Source: Paramacrobiotus metropolitanus (Eukaryota > Tardigrada > Eutardigrada > Parachela > Macrobiotidae). Taken from it: DNA of 64,000 bases. Below, piece by piece: positions 1-11,292 of the stretch. Numbering within the stretch: the first letter of the stretch is position 1; every line of letters starts with the position of its first letter. The position numbers and the translations under genes are program-made. The stretch is taken from positions 868,001-932,000 of the forward strand of contig NW_026570269.1 of assembly GCF_019649055.1 (NCBI RefSeq). The letters are read 5' to 3'. The notes beneath the pieces were generated by a model. The model did not search any database and had not been told where the DNA came from. It saw only the letters and a list, made by a program, of their open reading frames with translations.

Positions 1-1533
1 CCGTGCGCCGCATATGCCATCTTCACGGGGGAGTAATTCGTTAATTCGGCGATCCAGTGCACAACTTGGAGACTTCTTTTCCGCCCATTGTTTTTCTCTT
101 TCATCAAACATTTCCAGAACGCCCGGTTCCGCATCCTCTAGCTTATCCCCATCATCTTTGTCGTATCCGATAAAAATAGCATCATTGTTTTTCCATAGGA
201 GATCGTCCACGATCTGTACCGCTCCCTCAGGGTTAATGTTTATGAAACCACTGGTAAGAAGCGTTCCTCGGCACCCATCCACGTCAAAGCGCGTTCGCAC
301 CTTAGGTCGGATAGGTAGCGTTAATTCCGTGCAGACGCGTTTGACGATGGCGTCGCTGCCTTTAAGAGTTTCTATCAGTGCATTGAGATCGATTTGGGCG
401 TTGATCGGGTACTGGTACTGCAGTCCGAAGCCAATGAGGACACCCTCCGGTACGAACGTCGGGTCACTCAACAGGTTCTGCAAGCCTTGCTTGAAGACGC
501 GCTTGGCCTCAGTGAAAAGGGCTGAGCTGGAGTGAGAATTTTGGGATGTCGTCATCACGCAGGAAGAGATCGTAAGTCAGTGCGACACGGTGACCGGAGT
601 GCACGCGCGTAACCTCCTGCCGGACGTCGCTACAGACCGCAACGTAAGCGAAGCGCGGCTCCGCTGGCTTGGACAAGTCGGAAAGATCTTTGCTTACGTC
701 GAAGGTCCATGCTTGGCTGCCGCGACTAAGGATCATCTGGCCACCGACATGCGGCGTCGGAAAGATGAGACCAACGATCCAAAAGGCTTTCCCTTTGCGG
801 CCGTTGGCGCAAAATTCGGTTTCGAGGCGTTACTTTTACCTGTTCAGTGAAGAGGAATGTTAGATTTGTTGAGTGTAAGATAAAAGATTCATATTGTATC
901 AACTATAGTTGCCAGCCGTCGGAAGGACCAGTGACTATTTAGGAGCAGAGGCTTTTTAGCATAATAAAATTAACAAACCTCCCAGTTTACTAAGCCGACA
1001 CAATAGCGAAGCTAGCGACATGCAGTGAACTGTCAGCCCCGTCAATTCTGACGCAATGGACTTTTTGGTCTGGGTGGGATCCAGTAAATCATCGCGAATA
1101 CTTTGCAGCAGACCACTTAGCTCCACGTTGAATTTGCTCGCCACACGCTCGCTCTCCAGGTAACCTACGCTGTGCTCAGAAGTATCCACACCGTGTTTAT
1201 GAAGGCGGATGCAGACCTGTGCCAGTGCATTCAATTGACAGATGTCCGCCGTTTGGAAAAATATATGTCTATCAAATCATCAGCAACAGCAAGCGTCAGC
1301 AACAGGTGCAACTTCAACGAACAGCGTGCGTACCCTATTTCGCCATCACCGCCGCCATAGAACAGCCCGCACTCGTTGGCCTTGACATCCATCGTACCGA
1401 AACTCACGCGCGGTCGACCCACGATGCAGGCTTTTAGACTCTCGATGGTTTCTTCTGCGGACGGCGATAGCGCCCTTGTCCCTTGACTTGGGCGTACATA
1501 AGTTCTGCAGTTTCGAAAGTGGGCAATGGGCAT
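1..1533 (-). CDS. 2OG-Fe(II) oxygenase-like (prolyl-4-hydroxylase fold) protein, 3' end beyond window
   Basis: The gene starts at ATG 1533 and runs off the left edge. Exon 1 is 1533-1334 (donor gtacgc) and exon 2 starts at 1268 (acceptor gatag); phase 2 joins them cleanly. Exon 2 probably ends near 970, and coding resumes near 805. The call rests on the late strand GGQMIL, the block SGHRVALTYDLF (encoded about 600-555) and the later block GFGLQYQYPI (about 435-405), all typical of the large 2OG-Fe(II) oxygenase family seen in fungi and some animals. Two oddities are present. The region where the family carries its HxD iron ligands reads Cys-Arg-Leu, and the usual distal His before the SGHR block is Gln. 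Near 535 the frame must change by one base. It may be a degenerate enzyme or carry sequence errors. The 905-955 splice is unresolved. Confidence 0.6.
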
Positions 1534-2635
1534 CGTTAGCCGATCACGATGGGTTAATTCAATGTTTCCTTAGTGTGCTACACGAGTAATCTAAAGGTGC
1601 AAAATCTGCAACAATCTGTTACATGAAAGTTAAAAATACTGAACCTTGCAGGCACGTCGAAACGGATGGAACGGTAGCCGCTTGAACGTGACAAGCACGG
1701 GCGCGGAAACATTGCAGCAGTTCGCCACAAAGGAACACAATACTTTCCAGTCATCTTTCCCTCAACAGCCTAAACAAACCTAAATCATACTTCGTTATTA
1801 CGAAAACGAAGCAACAAGTTTGATGGAATGAGCTTGGTCTACATTAATGGTGCAGTGATTCAAGTTTTCTCAGATAGGTACATTATGGTACATGCAAATG
1901 ACACAACATGTCAGCCACAGAGATGCCAAACCCATAATGTATTGACTACATATATAATATAGTATACTCGTATTGTCTGTATATTGTATATATCTATACT
2001 ATAGAACTATGTGCAATACGCGTAGTTATAGCGCTGTACTGCGGGACTGAATAATTCTTTGAGGTGTATTAATGTTTCTAATAATCCAACTGCATCATCC
2101 GTCGACACTTACAGTGTTGGCTGTGTTGCTACCAGGAACACTATAGAAGAAGGAAAATTAAGAAAGCCCGTCATCGCTCACCTTGTCTAAACATACTTTC
2201 TTTCCATTTTGCCCTACACCGATACAGTAACTAGAGCAAAGGATGCTCACAGTGCTGTAAGTGTAAATAGTTTGCATGTAATAAGGATTGAATTGCATAG
2301 CATTGTAGCATTCACATTACCGGGAGTCGGTGAACTAAATAATTTTAACTTTTGACAACTGCACTTGCCGTAATTAATGCTGTTATATCTATATATTAAT
2401 TTTATCTTATCTTAATGGGGTCATGATTCCGGACTTCAGTCTCAGAAGCTTGAGGAAACACGACCTGAACTCACACATATGTGGCAAATATCACATCAAA
2501 TGTCTGCCGAAGATGCTGATAATGTACTGTGCAATCAGAATCAAAGGAAAATATTTTCTTCTTCGATGAGAAGGTGGGCTGACAGCTACTTTGTTTGAGG
2601 TTATTTTCGTAAAACGGGCAGTCGAAAAGCGAAAA
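1534..2635. other. Intergenic spacer
   Basis: This spacer separates the divergent oxygenase-like gene and the first Ly6-type gene. About 1940-2010 is a low-complexity TA-rich tract with repeated tata/atata words. I see no convincing coding exon, RNA gene or repeat element, and no clear TATA/initiator pair for either gene. Confidence 0.5.
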
Positions 2636-3797
2636 ATGAATACTACCAAAAGCCATATCGTTGCCGTCCTTGTCGTTGTTGCTTATTTAACGCCAGCTGG
2701 TAAGTTCATTTTATTGCTTAGAAAAATAAGAAAAAAGATTTTAATGATTATCCTTGGGCAGTTGGGCTGAATTTGAAAAGGGCATCCGTTTTGTAATAGT
2801 GCGTTCCAGGTGAAATACGTCTTACACAGTTTGCGTTTCATTTGGTAACGCGCAATGCAGTGCATCATTCTTTAACATTATCAAGTTGGCGTACAGTTTA
2901 CCAGATCAATATGATCTCCGAAGTATTGTAGTACGAGTGCACTGTATATACACGGACACTAATGTACCTGTGCTTTGTAACCTTTACTTTCTAGCGTACG
3001 GACTAAGATGTTTCATGTGCAACGCTTTCATGAAGAGCCCCGTAGCAGGACCATGTCCAGACAATCCCGAATATCACGATATGGACTGCATGGATGATTC
3101 TGTAAAATACTGTCTGAAGTGGGATGGATCTTACGTCGTCACAAACACAACATCAATGGAACGAAGGGCCGGACAAGGTAACAAATTACGACGGGCCCTT
3201 ACAAAATATAAATGCCCCTATACGTTGGCTGACGTACAGGCGCTTGACCATGGGCTGTGTTGTAAAATCCTATATAACAAGATTTCTGATGTTAATGATG
3301 GTTTTTCAGTCTTCACGTAGATACTTGCACAGTACAATACAATGAGCCGCAGGTAGTACCGTGATTAGTAGTACAGACATTAGCAAGCTCGTGAAGTACG
3401 TAATAACGTGCTTACGAAAACTTCGGTCATTATTTTAAGTACAGTAGTTTAACACTACAGTATGTACGGTACTGAATTAATGTTTTTCTTCAATTACTGT
3501 ACATTAATTTGGCTCATTTTGGTACGTGTTTGCCGAACAGGTCCCTACCGCAACTGTGGCAAAGACAATTGGATTAAGGCATTTGTTGGCTCCATCCCTA
3601 CTGACAGCGGAACCTGCAAACACGTCGAAGTCAACAACCAACTAATCGAAAATGAAGAAGACATTGAAATTTCTTTTTCCGGCACATTTTGCACATGCAA
3701 TACGGAAACTTGCAATGGAGCCATGCAAAAATCGGCAGAACGATTTGTATTTCTTGGCGGTCTTTTAGGAGTGTTCTGTTTTGTTTTCAAAATGTGA
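2636..3797 (+). CDS. Ly6/uPAR three-finger domain protein, putative GPI-anchored (copy 1)
   Basis: Three exons: 2636-2699, 2995-3177, 3541-3797; both introns are phase 1; the product is about 167 aa. Exon 1 encodes a signal peptide (MNTTKSHIVAVLVVVAYLTPA). Exons 2 and 3 give a compact cysteine-rich domain with ten cysteines, opening with RCFMCN and closing with the CNTETCN motif (final CN, the three-finger signature). A hydrophobic tail (FVFLGGLLGVFCFVF) ends at the stop, as in GPI-anchor precursors. Proteins of this fold sit on the outer cell surface and modulate channels, receptors or septate junctions; the specific role here is unknown. A second gene 1.9 kb downstream has the same architecture, implying tandem duplication. 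An AATAAA lies at 3946-3951. Confidence 0.88.
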
Positions 3798-3945
3798 CCT
3801 ACAATTATTAGCAAAAAACAAAAGAAGTGAAATTTAAAATACCAACAAATTAATTTATGCGGTTCGGATGGCTGCACTATACGATCGCGGATTTCGCGCC
3901 CCTACCGTACACTCAAGTCTCAATTGAACTAGTTCGTTTTTCCTA

Positions 3946-3951
3946 AATAAA
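3946..3951 (+). terminator. Candidate polyadenylation signal AATAAA
   Basis: AATAAA lies about 150 bp after the stop codon of the first Ly6-type gene. The position fits; no transcript evidence. Confidence 0.4.
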
Positions 3952-3971
3952 TATCTTACCCATATATTAAA

Positions 3972-4090
3972 GGGTGTGGCTGTTCCCACCACCCGCATCC
4001 CCTTTTGGCTATTCTCACGACCTTTCCCCACCTTTTGACTATTGCCACCGCCTTCGCACACCTCTTTTGGCTATTCGCACCTCTTTATAT
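3972..4090. repeat. Imperfect tandem repeat, about 30-bp period
   Basis: Three to four degenerate units share the core cttttGGCTATTc..cac / ctttTGACTATTgccac / cttttGGCTATTcgcac with C-rich stretches between. The unit length is roughly 28-34 bp. It lies in the spacer between the two Ly6-type genes. Confidence 0.6.
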
Positions 4091-4210
4091 ATTGCATTGA
4101 CTTATGAGTTGAATTCCTGCCATGAACTGAAATGTTCCGGCAGTTTGGAACCTTCCGGACCCTGGTACTAGATACCCGAGCCATTGCTGCCTGTTTGCCC
4201 CAGACCTTCC

Positions 4211-4239
4211 TCGCGATCGGAGGAGATATCCGATCGCGA
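4211..4239. repeat. Perfect 11-bp inverted repeat with 7-nt spacer
   Basis: The left arm TCGCGATCGGA (4211-4221) is exactly complementary to the right arm TCCGATCGCGA (4229-4239). It is a GC-rich palindrome in an otherwise AT-rich spacer. It could be a hairpin or a dimeric protein-binding site; function unknown. Confidence 0.8.
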
Positions 4240-5662
4240 TTGTGCCAAAGGAGGTGCCAGGGTGGTGGGAATAGCCATTTCCAGTATCAAAAAAGGGATA
4301 ACTGATTGACGTTCGCTAGATTTATACGAACAGAGTAGATCAATGAGTCGATTTGTCATGTTATTAAATAGTGAATTCCATCAGTACTCGTACTTCTACC
4401 GCGCGGCGTTCATAGCCGGCGATTCATTTGTATGAAAGTACAATACAAAATATCAGTTATCTGTATGGTTTCGTATTTATAATCGACGCCATTCCAAAAA
4501 TCTGTAAGTATATATTAGGGCATTTATGATTTCCTGATTACTCGTCTTAAATTTTGTACGGTACTTGGTGGCCATTAATTTTGTCAACAAAAAATACTCT
4601 GTACAGAAGAACTTTATGGCCGCCCACAGAAAAAGATGGCATGGAAGTCTGGAAGTATGGTATAAGATGAGAACGGTTCGACACGGTGATGCGGACATGT
4701 TGTTTGGTCAGTGTCCAACTCAAAAACAAATTATCGGAAAAGAATTTACGTGGGAATGGGATAAAATCATCGTTATCCACTGCAGATTTAAAATAACGCT
4801 GGCTAATCTACGAATATGACTGGTTCACCGGTTGATGATGCCGAGTTCACACTTCGCACTGCCAGTGTTAACAAAAGGCCGATCAATGTGTATTTACCTG
4901 CACAAGCTGTGCTAGCAGTTGCTCGATGACATAAATTATTACACAAATTAATCCGAACTTATGTATCAGTTGTTATGGATTCCAAAGGTCAGAAATCATG
5001 TAATTATAGGCACCAGAGTAACAACTACTTTGTCATAAGGCTAGCTACTTTGCCATAAGACGGTAGCAGAAGATAAGTTCTTCATTCCGGCGCCAAAATA
5101 TTGCCTTTTTATCATTCTTTAATTTTTTTACACTCTTTAAATTTTTTGCATGTGTGGACAACTTAAAGCGTTGAAAATTTTCTATCATTACCGTACCAAC
5201 AAATATGGTAACAAACACTAAAATAATAGCGTATTATACATTGTAGTAGTTTTACATATTATGCGGGGCACTGTGTGTTCATGTCAACGAAGCGCCGTGT
5301 CAATGAAGAATGCTGCAAGTGTTCTACACTTTGCTAAATTTATCAGACAGCTTTTCAATAATGATATCTCCGAGTCATTCTCCGATATGCTTCACATAAT
5401 CAAATCTGTGGTCGACAATACACATACCTGTGATATTCTTAACAGGTTTAATCCTACATGAAAAGTTTGCATTCACGTATTTCCGCCTGTTTTGTAGACA
5501 TTACACAAACATGACTTGCCGGTTATCTCGCAGAATATTCTACGAATATACAGTTTGCGCGAGCACACAGTCACTCGAATAAATTACTCAAGAAAATTGT
5601 TGACTGACCTTTTGAAAAACTTTTACATTAACCTAAAAGATCTAGTAGGACTCCGGTACATC
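4240..5662. other. Intergenic spacer between the Ly6-type paralogues
   Basis: No coding exon, transposon end or RNA gene is convincing. One copy of the recurrent word GTACTCGTAC is at 4384-4393. A 4565-4819 open frame has no family resemblance and no splice context, so I leave it out. Confidence 0.5.
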
Positions 5663-6583
5663 ATGAAGATTTGCTTGGCAGTGTCGACATTTCTATTTCT
5701 GTCATATGGCACTAGTCCCGGTAAGTTTAACTGTATCATATTTTGTGTAAGCCGGTACAAGCGATGTTGGATGTGCATATTTCAATATATCAAGTAACTA
5801 TTGGATATGATCCAAGGTTCCCTGTGAGATTTGGGATAATAAGACAAATAAATCGTCGAGTCACTGCAGATGCACACTGTAGCTGCAGCAAAATTTTAAA
5901 AAATACTGTAACTTAATCTCAGCGGCAGTTGCGTAAAATATTTGTTTTTGACAGCAAAGGGCGACCTGTTCTGCCATGTGTGCAACTCCATTACCCAAGA
6001 TACTATAACAGCCTGTCCAAATGAATCTCAGTATACTTCACGAAATTGTACCAGTTTACTACCGCGAGCGAGGTTCTGTGTGATCCTGAACGGAAACTAC
6101 ACGACAGTGACCAGCAAACATCCCCAAACAGCGCTCGGTAAGGATCCTTTTAAAGTTCTTTCGTGGTTTTTCATGTGAATAATAACGAGTTTGTGTAGGA
6201 CTATAAAATAATAGCACGCTAATTACTGTTAATTCATGGCGTGATTAAATCCTCTGTGCTGTTTTAGCGGAAATGTGTTTTTTGCTCCAGGGCCCCGCCG
6301 AACATGCCAGTTTGATTTGGACCGCTACGAAATCTTTGATACACCACATCTACAGCCAGGGTGCCGTGAAGTGAACATCACGAAAACCAATTATCTGGCA
6401 TTCGATTATTTTCATTTTGATGGACAAATCTGCCTGTGCGATGAAGACAACTGCAACACGGGAGACCGCGGAGTTATGCGTACCACGACACGAACTCCGC
6501 GAGGCAGAAATACCGGACACACTTTGGTTGTCATTCCGGCATTCTTGGTGTTTGCCTTGGCTGTGTTGCTTGGTCTTATTTAA
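5663..6583 (+). CDS. Ly6/uPAR three-finger domain protein, putative GPI-anchored (copy 2)
   Basis: Three exons: 5663-5720, 5955-6137, 6291-6583; about 177 aa. The start gives a signal peptide (MKICLAVSTFLFLSYGTSP). Ten cysteines follow the three-finger pattern, from LFCHVCNS to the terminal LCDEDNCN. A Thr/Arg-rich stalk precedes a hydrophobic C-terminal tail (LVVIPAFLVFALAVLLGLI) expected to be replaced by a GPI anchor. Both introns are phase 1 and the middle exon is exactly 183 nt, as in copy 1, although the protein sequences are strongly diverged: an old tandem duplication with conserved exon structure. Several NxT/S sites suggest glycosylation. An AATAAA sits at 6596-6601, 13 bp after the stop. 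Confidence 0.88.
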
Positions 6584-6595
6584 CAGGAAAAAATT

Positions 6596-6601
6596 AATAA
6601 A
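6596..6601 (+). terminator. Candidate polyadenylation signal AATAAA
   Basis: It starts 13 bp downstream of the copy-2 Ly6 stop, so the 3' UTR would be very short. Confidence 0.5.
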
Positions 6602-7289
6602 GGAATTTCCACCGTTATAAACTGTAAAAAATGTTTAGCAATGTGCGATATTTCGTAGCTCTCGGAAAAAGCGGCGCTTACAAAAAGGTTATATGCAAAA
6701 TAATAATTTTAAAGTACTATTACAGCATGGTAAAAAGACGAAAAAGTACAGGATTTCGCTTACCGTCTACTTTTTTGATCAACTGTCTACTGATGCCAGT
6801 TATAACACATTATGTCAGTCTGCGACACCCTGACATTTTGATCACGTTTCTGTCTTGTTTTGGCATTTCACTGTCATTTTTTTAAGTGGAATAAAACGAA
6901 AAAATGTCTAAATCCTTTACCGGCGTGCGCCGTTTTACCGTAAGGGAACGACGTCTAGCAATCCAATCTGACTAACAATTGAAAATGTAGGGTCCACCAA
7001 CCTTGACTCATAAACCGTCGGAATCGCGGTGCGACTCCTATCACTTCACCGCGCACAGTTACTCGTTAAACTCAACTGCTACGCGATTGTTACTTTGTCA
7101 TATACCGGCCAAACGCATTGTTTCACCACGATAGACTTTTTTGGGGATTTTAACTGACCGGAAGCAACAACAGTTTAATTACCCTCGTATGAGCAAAACG
7201 CTATCCTACGACCTGGCCTGGACAATAAGAGTTGACCACGTTGTCTATAAACGAATGAGTGCCGGTCAATCTGTTTTCGGTGCCTAATA
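6602..7289. other. Intergenic spacer upstream of the first CBM14 gene
   Basis: No gene seen. TATAAA at 7246-7251 lies 44 bp before the first ATG (7290) and could be the TATA box of the CBM14 gene, which would then have a very short 5' UTR. Confidence 0.45.
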
Positions 7290-9108
7290 ATGATGGAAGA
7301 CAGATGGAAGTTTTATGGTGAGATTGCTTTCGTAAATGTTGCTGTACAGTTTACTGTAATTAATTGCATGTTTCTCGATCATATAATGGTTATGTTAGCA
7401 CTGTGAATTATGCATTCATTAAGAGTTTTTATTCTAGGATTCCAAATAATTTTTTATGTTCTTTTTCTACTGGTTCCAAGTGGAAACGCACGGTATCAGG
7501 TAATTTGTATTATATTGCACCTAGACGGAACATGCTTGATTTGTTAGACTTGATTTATTTGACTTAATTTCTATTTTTGCTAATAATAATTTTGTAATTT
7601 CTGATAATTTCTGATCTTGCGATTTTTGCTTTGTAGAATCGATACAATCAAAATGTATGCGCCGTCGGCTCTCCGGGATATAAGGCTGATATTCTAAGCG
7701 GATGCGAAACGTATTTCTATTGCCATGCCGATGCATCTCGGGAGACATTCGCGTGTCCTTTCGGTATGCTCTTCGATGAGCGCCGCGGACAATGTGATAC
7801 ATGGAACAGTGTGACATGCCCGATGCCTGTCGCTCTACTTCAAGAATCTATGTCTCTCTCCAGTTCTGCCACGAATCTAGCTAACCCACCGCCGCCTTAT
7901 TCCGGTTATGCCGGATATACACTACAGCCATCCCTGCCGGCACCGTACCATGTGGGCAGTCATCAAAACAATCACCTATCAGCCAACAATCTTCCCGCTA
8001 CGGCGACTGCCCCGCCAACCAATCCCATGGATTTCTTGGCGGCATTATTGTTTCCACCGTTAGCCGGTCAGCAGGACTTGACGGATTTCGTTAACACCGC
8101 CCCCTCTGGTGTGCGCCAGTCCTTCCTGCGGGTGGCAGGTGAAGGTCACCTGCCAGCCGCTCAAATCAACTTGCAGCCCGGTGCGCCGCCAATGCCCGGA
8201 CAGCAGTCGTATACGCCGTATGTGGAACCACTCGCCGGTGCCGGTCACCGTCCCGTGTTTAACGATGCTCCTCCGGGTGGCGGCCCCGCAAGTTTGGGAG
8301 AAGGAATGTCGCGGGGACGAGAGTCTCCTGGGATTACCAATAATCAGGCGCACCGTCGCTCCAAGCCATCACCGGGAGTCAGTCAACTAGACCCGGGAAT
8401 GGCGGGAATGATGCCACCCGGCGGCCATCTCCAAGGCGGTCCACCAATGATGTCATACGATACGGGACCGGTGCCGCCGCATCTGCTGGGCGGACATGCT
8501 TACATGTTTGGTCAGCTGTCAATGCATAATCAGACAACGGCTATCGGCGGAGCCATTGGGCAGGGTGCGGCACCTTTAGCCGGACATCAGTTGCCCATGT
8601 CAATCAACGGCGCCGGACTGCCGCTGTCTGGACCCAATGCTCAGGTGGAAGCTTTGAAGCCAATTATGCGATCACTCATGCAGAATCCATATCAACCGCA
8701 TTTAAGACGAATGGCTTCGCTGTTGGCATCGGGAACGCCGGTACGAAACAAAACTATACTGTCGTAGCACTTTCCTTAGATTCTTTCTGTAAAATTGGGT
8801 CGAATACATTTAAAGAACCTAAAATTTTAAATTGTTGACTCTGGCTGAAAGTGTTGTAATTAATTTTCATTAATATTAAGCGTACGAGACTTACTGTCCT
8901 GAGCTACGTACAGTTTTACTGTAATTGTAAATGACTCTTCAGTGCGATAATTTTTTGACAGCTGGATCCATTGGGCGCACTATCCAGTAAGTTCCTTAAC
9001 GATCCCATGGGCGCGGCCGCGGTAGCTGATCCAGGGGTGGCCGCCGGTGGAAAAGGAAAGAAACCGGGTAAAGCTTTGGATGATGGACTGGTAGACGCTA
9101 GAAGATAA
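7290..9108 (+). CDS. Secreted CBM14 (peritrophin-A) chitin-binding protein with long Pro/Gly-rich tail
   Basis: Four exons: 7290-7317, 7438-7499, 7637-8740, 8962-9108; about 446 aa. Exons 1-2 encode a signal sequence with the hydrophobic core FQIIFYVLFLLVPSGNA. Exon 3 opens with one CBM14 domain (about residues 37-92) with the six-cysteine pattern C..C..YFYC..FACPFGMLFD..RGQCD..VTC, which binds chitin outside the cell. About 300 residues rich in Pro, Gly, Ala, Ser and Met follow, probably disordered. The last exon begins in phase 0 after ..SGTP and adds 48 residues ending in a Lys/Gly-rich stretch. If the last intron is retained, the protein stops at 8767 after VRNKTILS. Function is inferred from the domain: a cuticle or matrix protein. 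Confidence 0.82.
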
Positions 9109-11192
9109 AAGCCGCTGCCGTAACGTGCCTCAATAGATCTCATTCAATGTCATTCGCGTAAACAAAGCCCACCTAGCGGTCAAGATCAGCGCCAGAGCGT
9201 TATGTCGTGACATCCGATACCCGTGAACGAATGCACCAGCTTCAGCGTGTCCATTTCACATACACAGACATGGAAGATGATGCATGTTGCATTTCCTGTT
9301 TTAATGGAAACACATTACGTAGTAACAACACCGCGACAACCGTTGTACAATGCCAGCGTTTCACTGGGCTAGCGGTTTCTTTTAACGTGAGGCGCATTTT
9401 CGCACTTTTTTTGCACCGCTCCTTATTCTTCGTTGTTCTGTGAAAAGTAAAATTTCCAAGTAAACCACTTACATACATAACTACTACGCCTGTGCTCCAT
9501 ACTGCAATTCTGCGAAACAATGTACTCGTACCACGTATTAAACCACATTAATACGCATACGTAGCTACTGTACTACGTCGAGTGTAAGCACATAGAGCAT
9601 ACATTTTTTTCAATCTTGTGCTCAGTATTATTTTATTAATAGTATATTATGATTTATTCTACCGCAAGTTGTAGCAACAGGATGCGCATCGGCACCAAGT
9701 CAGCGTACTACTTCTATGGAGGGAAATCTCCGAAAACATTTACGTACGTCTTGTTTTTGTGATTTCCTTTTATATATGGACAGGCAGTATGATGCAGTCG
9801 ACCCAAACTCCACAGCCGTGTTAGACTGTGGAACCACGCAAACTCAGCAGTTTGGTGGTTGGCAATTTGGTTAGTTTTACCAAAGGGCCCATATTAAAAT
9901 ACATATAAGCTGGTTTTACTACGACTCATTTTACTACATACCGTATCTATATTTTTACGTACTAACGCGCACCGCGCACCCACTCCATCCCGCATCGAAC
10001 AAATTTAATATCTGTTGCAACACATTCAAATAGTTGCAGTAGTAATATACGGAAACATGGCTACAAAAATCAAAAAACCATTTGTGAAAAGCCTCGAGAC
10101 ATTTTAGCCAAAAATCAGAAGATTTTTGTATATCGTTGCTATAAGAGAATTAATGAAATATTCTGCAACCAAGTAAAATACGAGAATTAAATTAACCTGC
10201 TAATTATTTTCTGTCACCTGCAGGCTACGGACATATTACTGCGCGCACGTAAACAAATAAGGAATACCCCGGTTCGCCAGGTAGCACTTTTTTGACGTGT
10301 GTTGTGCAGACCCGAGACGTGACGGCGACAGTATGTTTAAGTAGAGTTATCGCGCAATGTTTGACGTTAATTGGTACGTCTGGAGTACGTAGACTACGTA
10401 AAATTACAACGAAATTGTTACAATTAAAACGCATCCGTCCTGGCTCCGTATTTTGACGGTGCTCGGCACATCTAATCCATGAATGCCTTTTTACGAAATC
10501 GAACCGGGTACAAGTCCCAGGCAAAGCAAGTTTACATCGTATTATATACACAGTTCTGAGTGAGGCATATTAGATGGATAAACAACAACAACCGCCGCAT
10601 CACTTATTGATGCACCTCATCGACCGGATAAGTTAAGCGTAAACCTCCACGAGTCAGGAATAAGAACACTATGCACAGACACATGTGCTGGCTACCACTG
10701 TTGCCGGCGGCCGTCGTACGTCGCAACGTGTTAAACAAAGTGGCCATGCCTCATTAACAGTAAACAAGATGCTGCTTGTGCTCCCCAACGCCCGCAAGAT
10801 CAATCCAACAAACGTGACAGCGACATGCTACGTTCAATCACTCATGGCCATTAATTAGCATAGTAATACCCTAATTGTCCAACCGGTCCGGAAATTGGCG
10901 CACATTCAACCCGATTATGTGCAGTCCCTGCTGTTGTTGTCTCCATATGGTCTTCGTCCAAGTAAGCTTTAACTGCCGTGTACTCCATGTCGTTGAACGA
11001 TTGCTAATCAATGCGGATACATGTACAACATACAGACATATCGTTCAATCAAAAGCGATAGTATTATTAGCTGGGATCAAGCAAACAACTGGAAAATCTG
11101 CTTAAAGCCGGGAGGTACTTTGCCTAGTTAGTCACGACCCATTCGCGGTGACCAATGCTTGGACAATCTCATTTTGACAGAACGATGCGCTT
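9109..11192. other. Intergenic spacer
   Basis: About 2 kb without convincing coding sequence. Open frames at 9207-9520 and 10225-10551 show no domain and lack splice partners. One GTACTCGTAC word is at 9522-9531. I see no mobile-element ends. Confidence 0.5.
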
Positions 11193-11226
11193 TATAAGGC
11201 TCTCTACTGTCGCTATCTTGTCAGTC
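11193..11226 (+). promoter_or_regulatory. TATA box plus arthropod-type initiator
   Basis: TATAAG at 11193-11198 is followed by TCAGTC at 11221-11226, whose A would be the start site about 30 bp downstream of the TATA. That is the classical spacing, and it sits 70 bp before the ATG of the CBM14 gene at 11293. It predicts a 5' UTR of about 70 nt. Confidence 0.65.
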
Positions 11227-11292
11227 AGTTGTTGAGCAATCATCTCTGTTATCTAAGAGTTTCCTGCCTGCTATCCGCCACCGTTTACAACC

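Noticed and set aside
4547-4819. Overlapping open frames on both strands in the Ly6 spacer
   Set aside because: No domain, no signal peptide, no splice partners; overlapping antisense frames of similar length are expected by chance.
10225-10551. 108-codon minus-strand frame
   Set aside because: No recognisable motif and isolated in an empty spacer.
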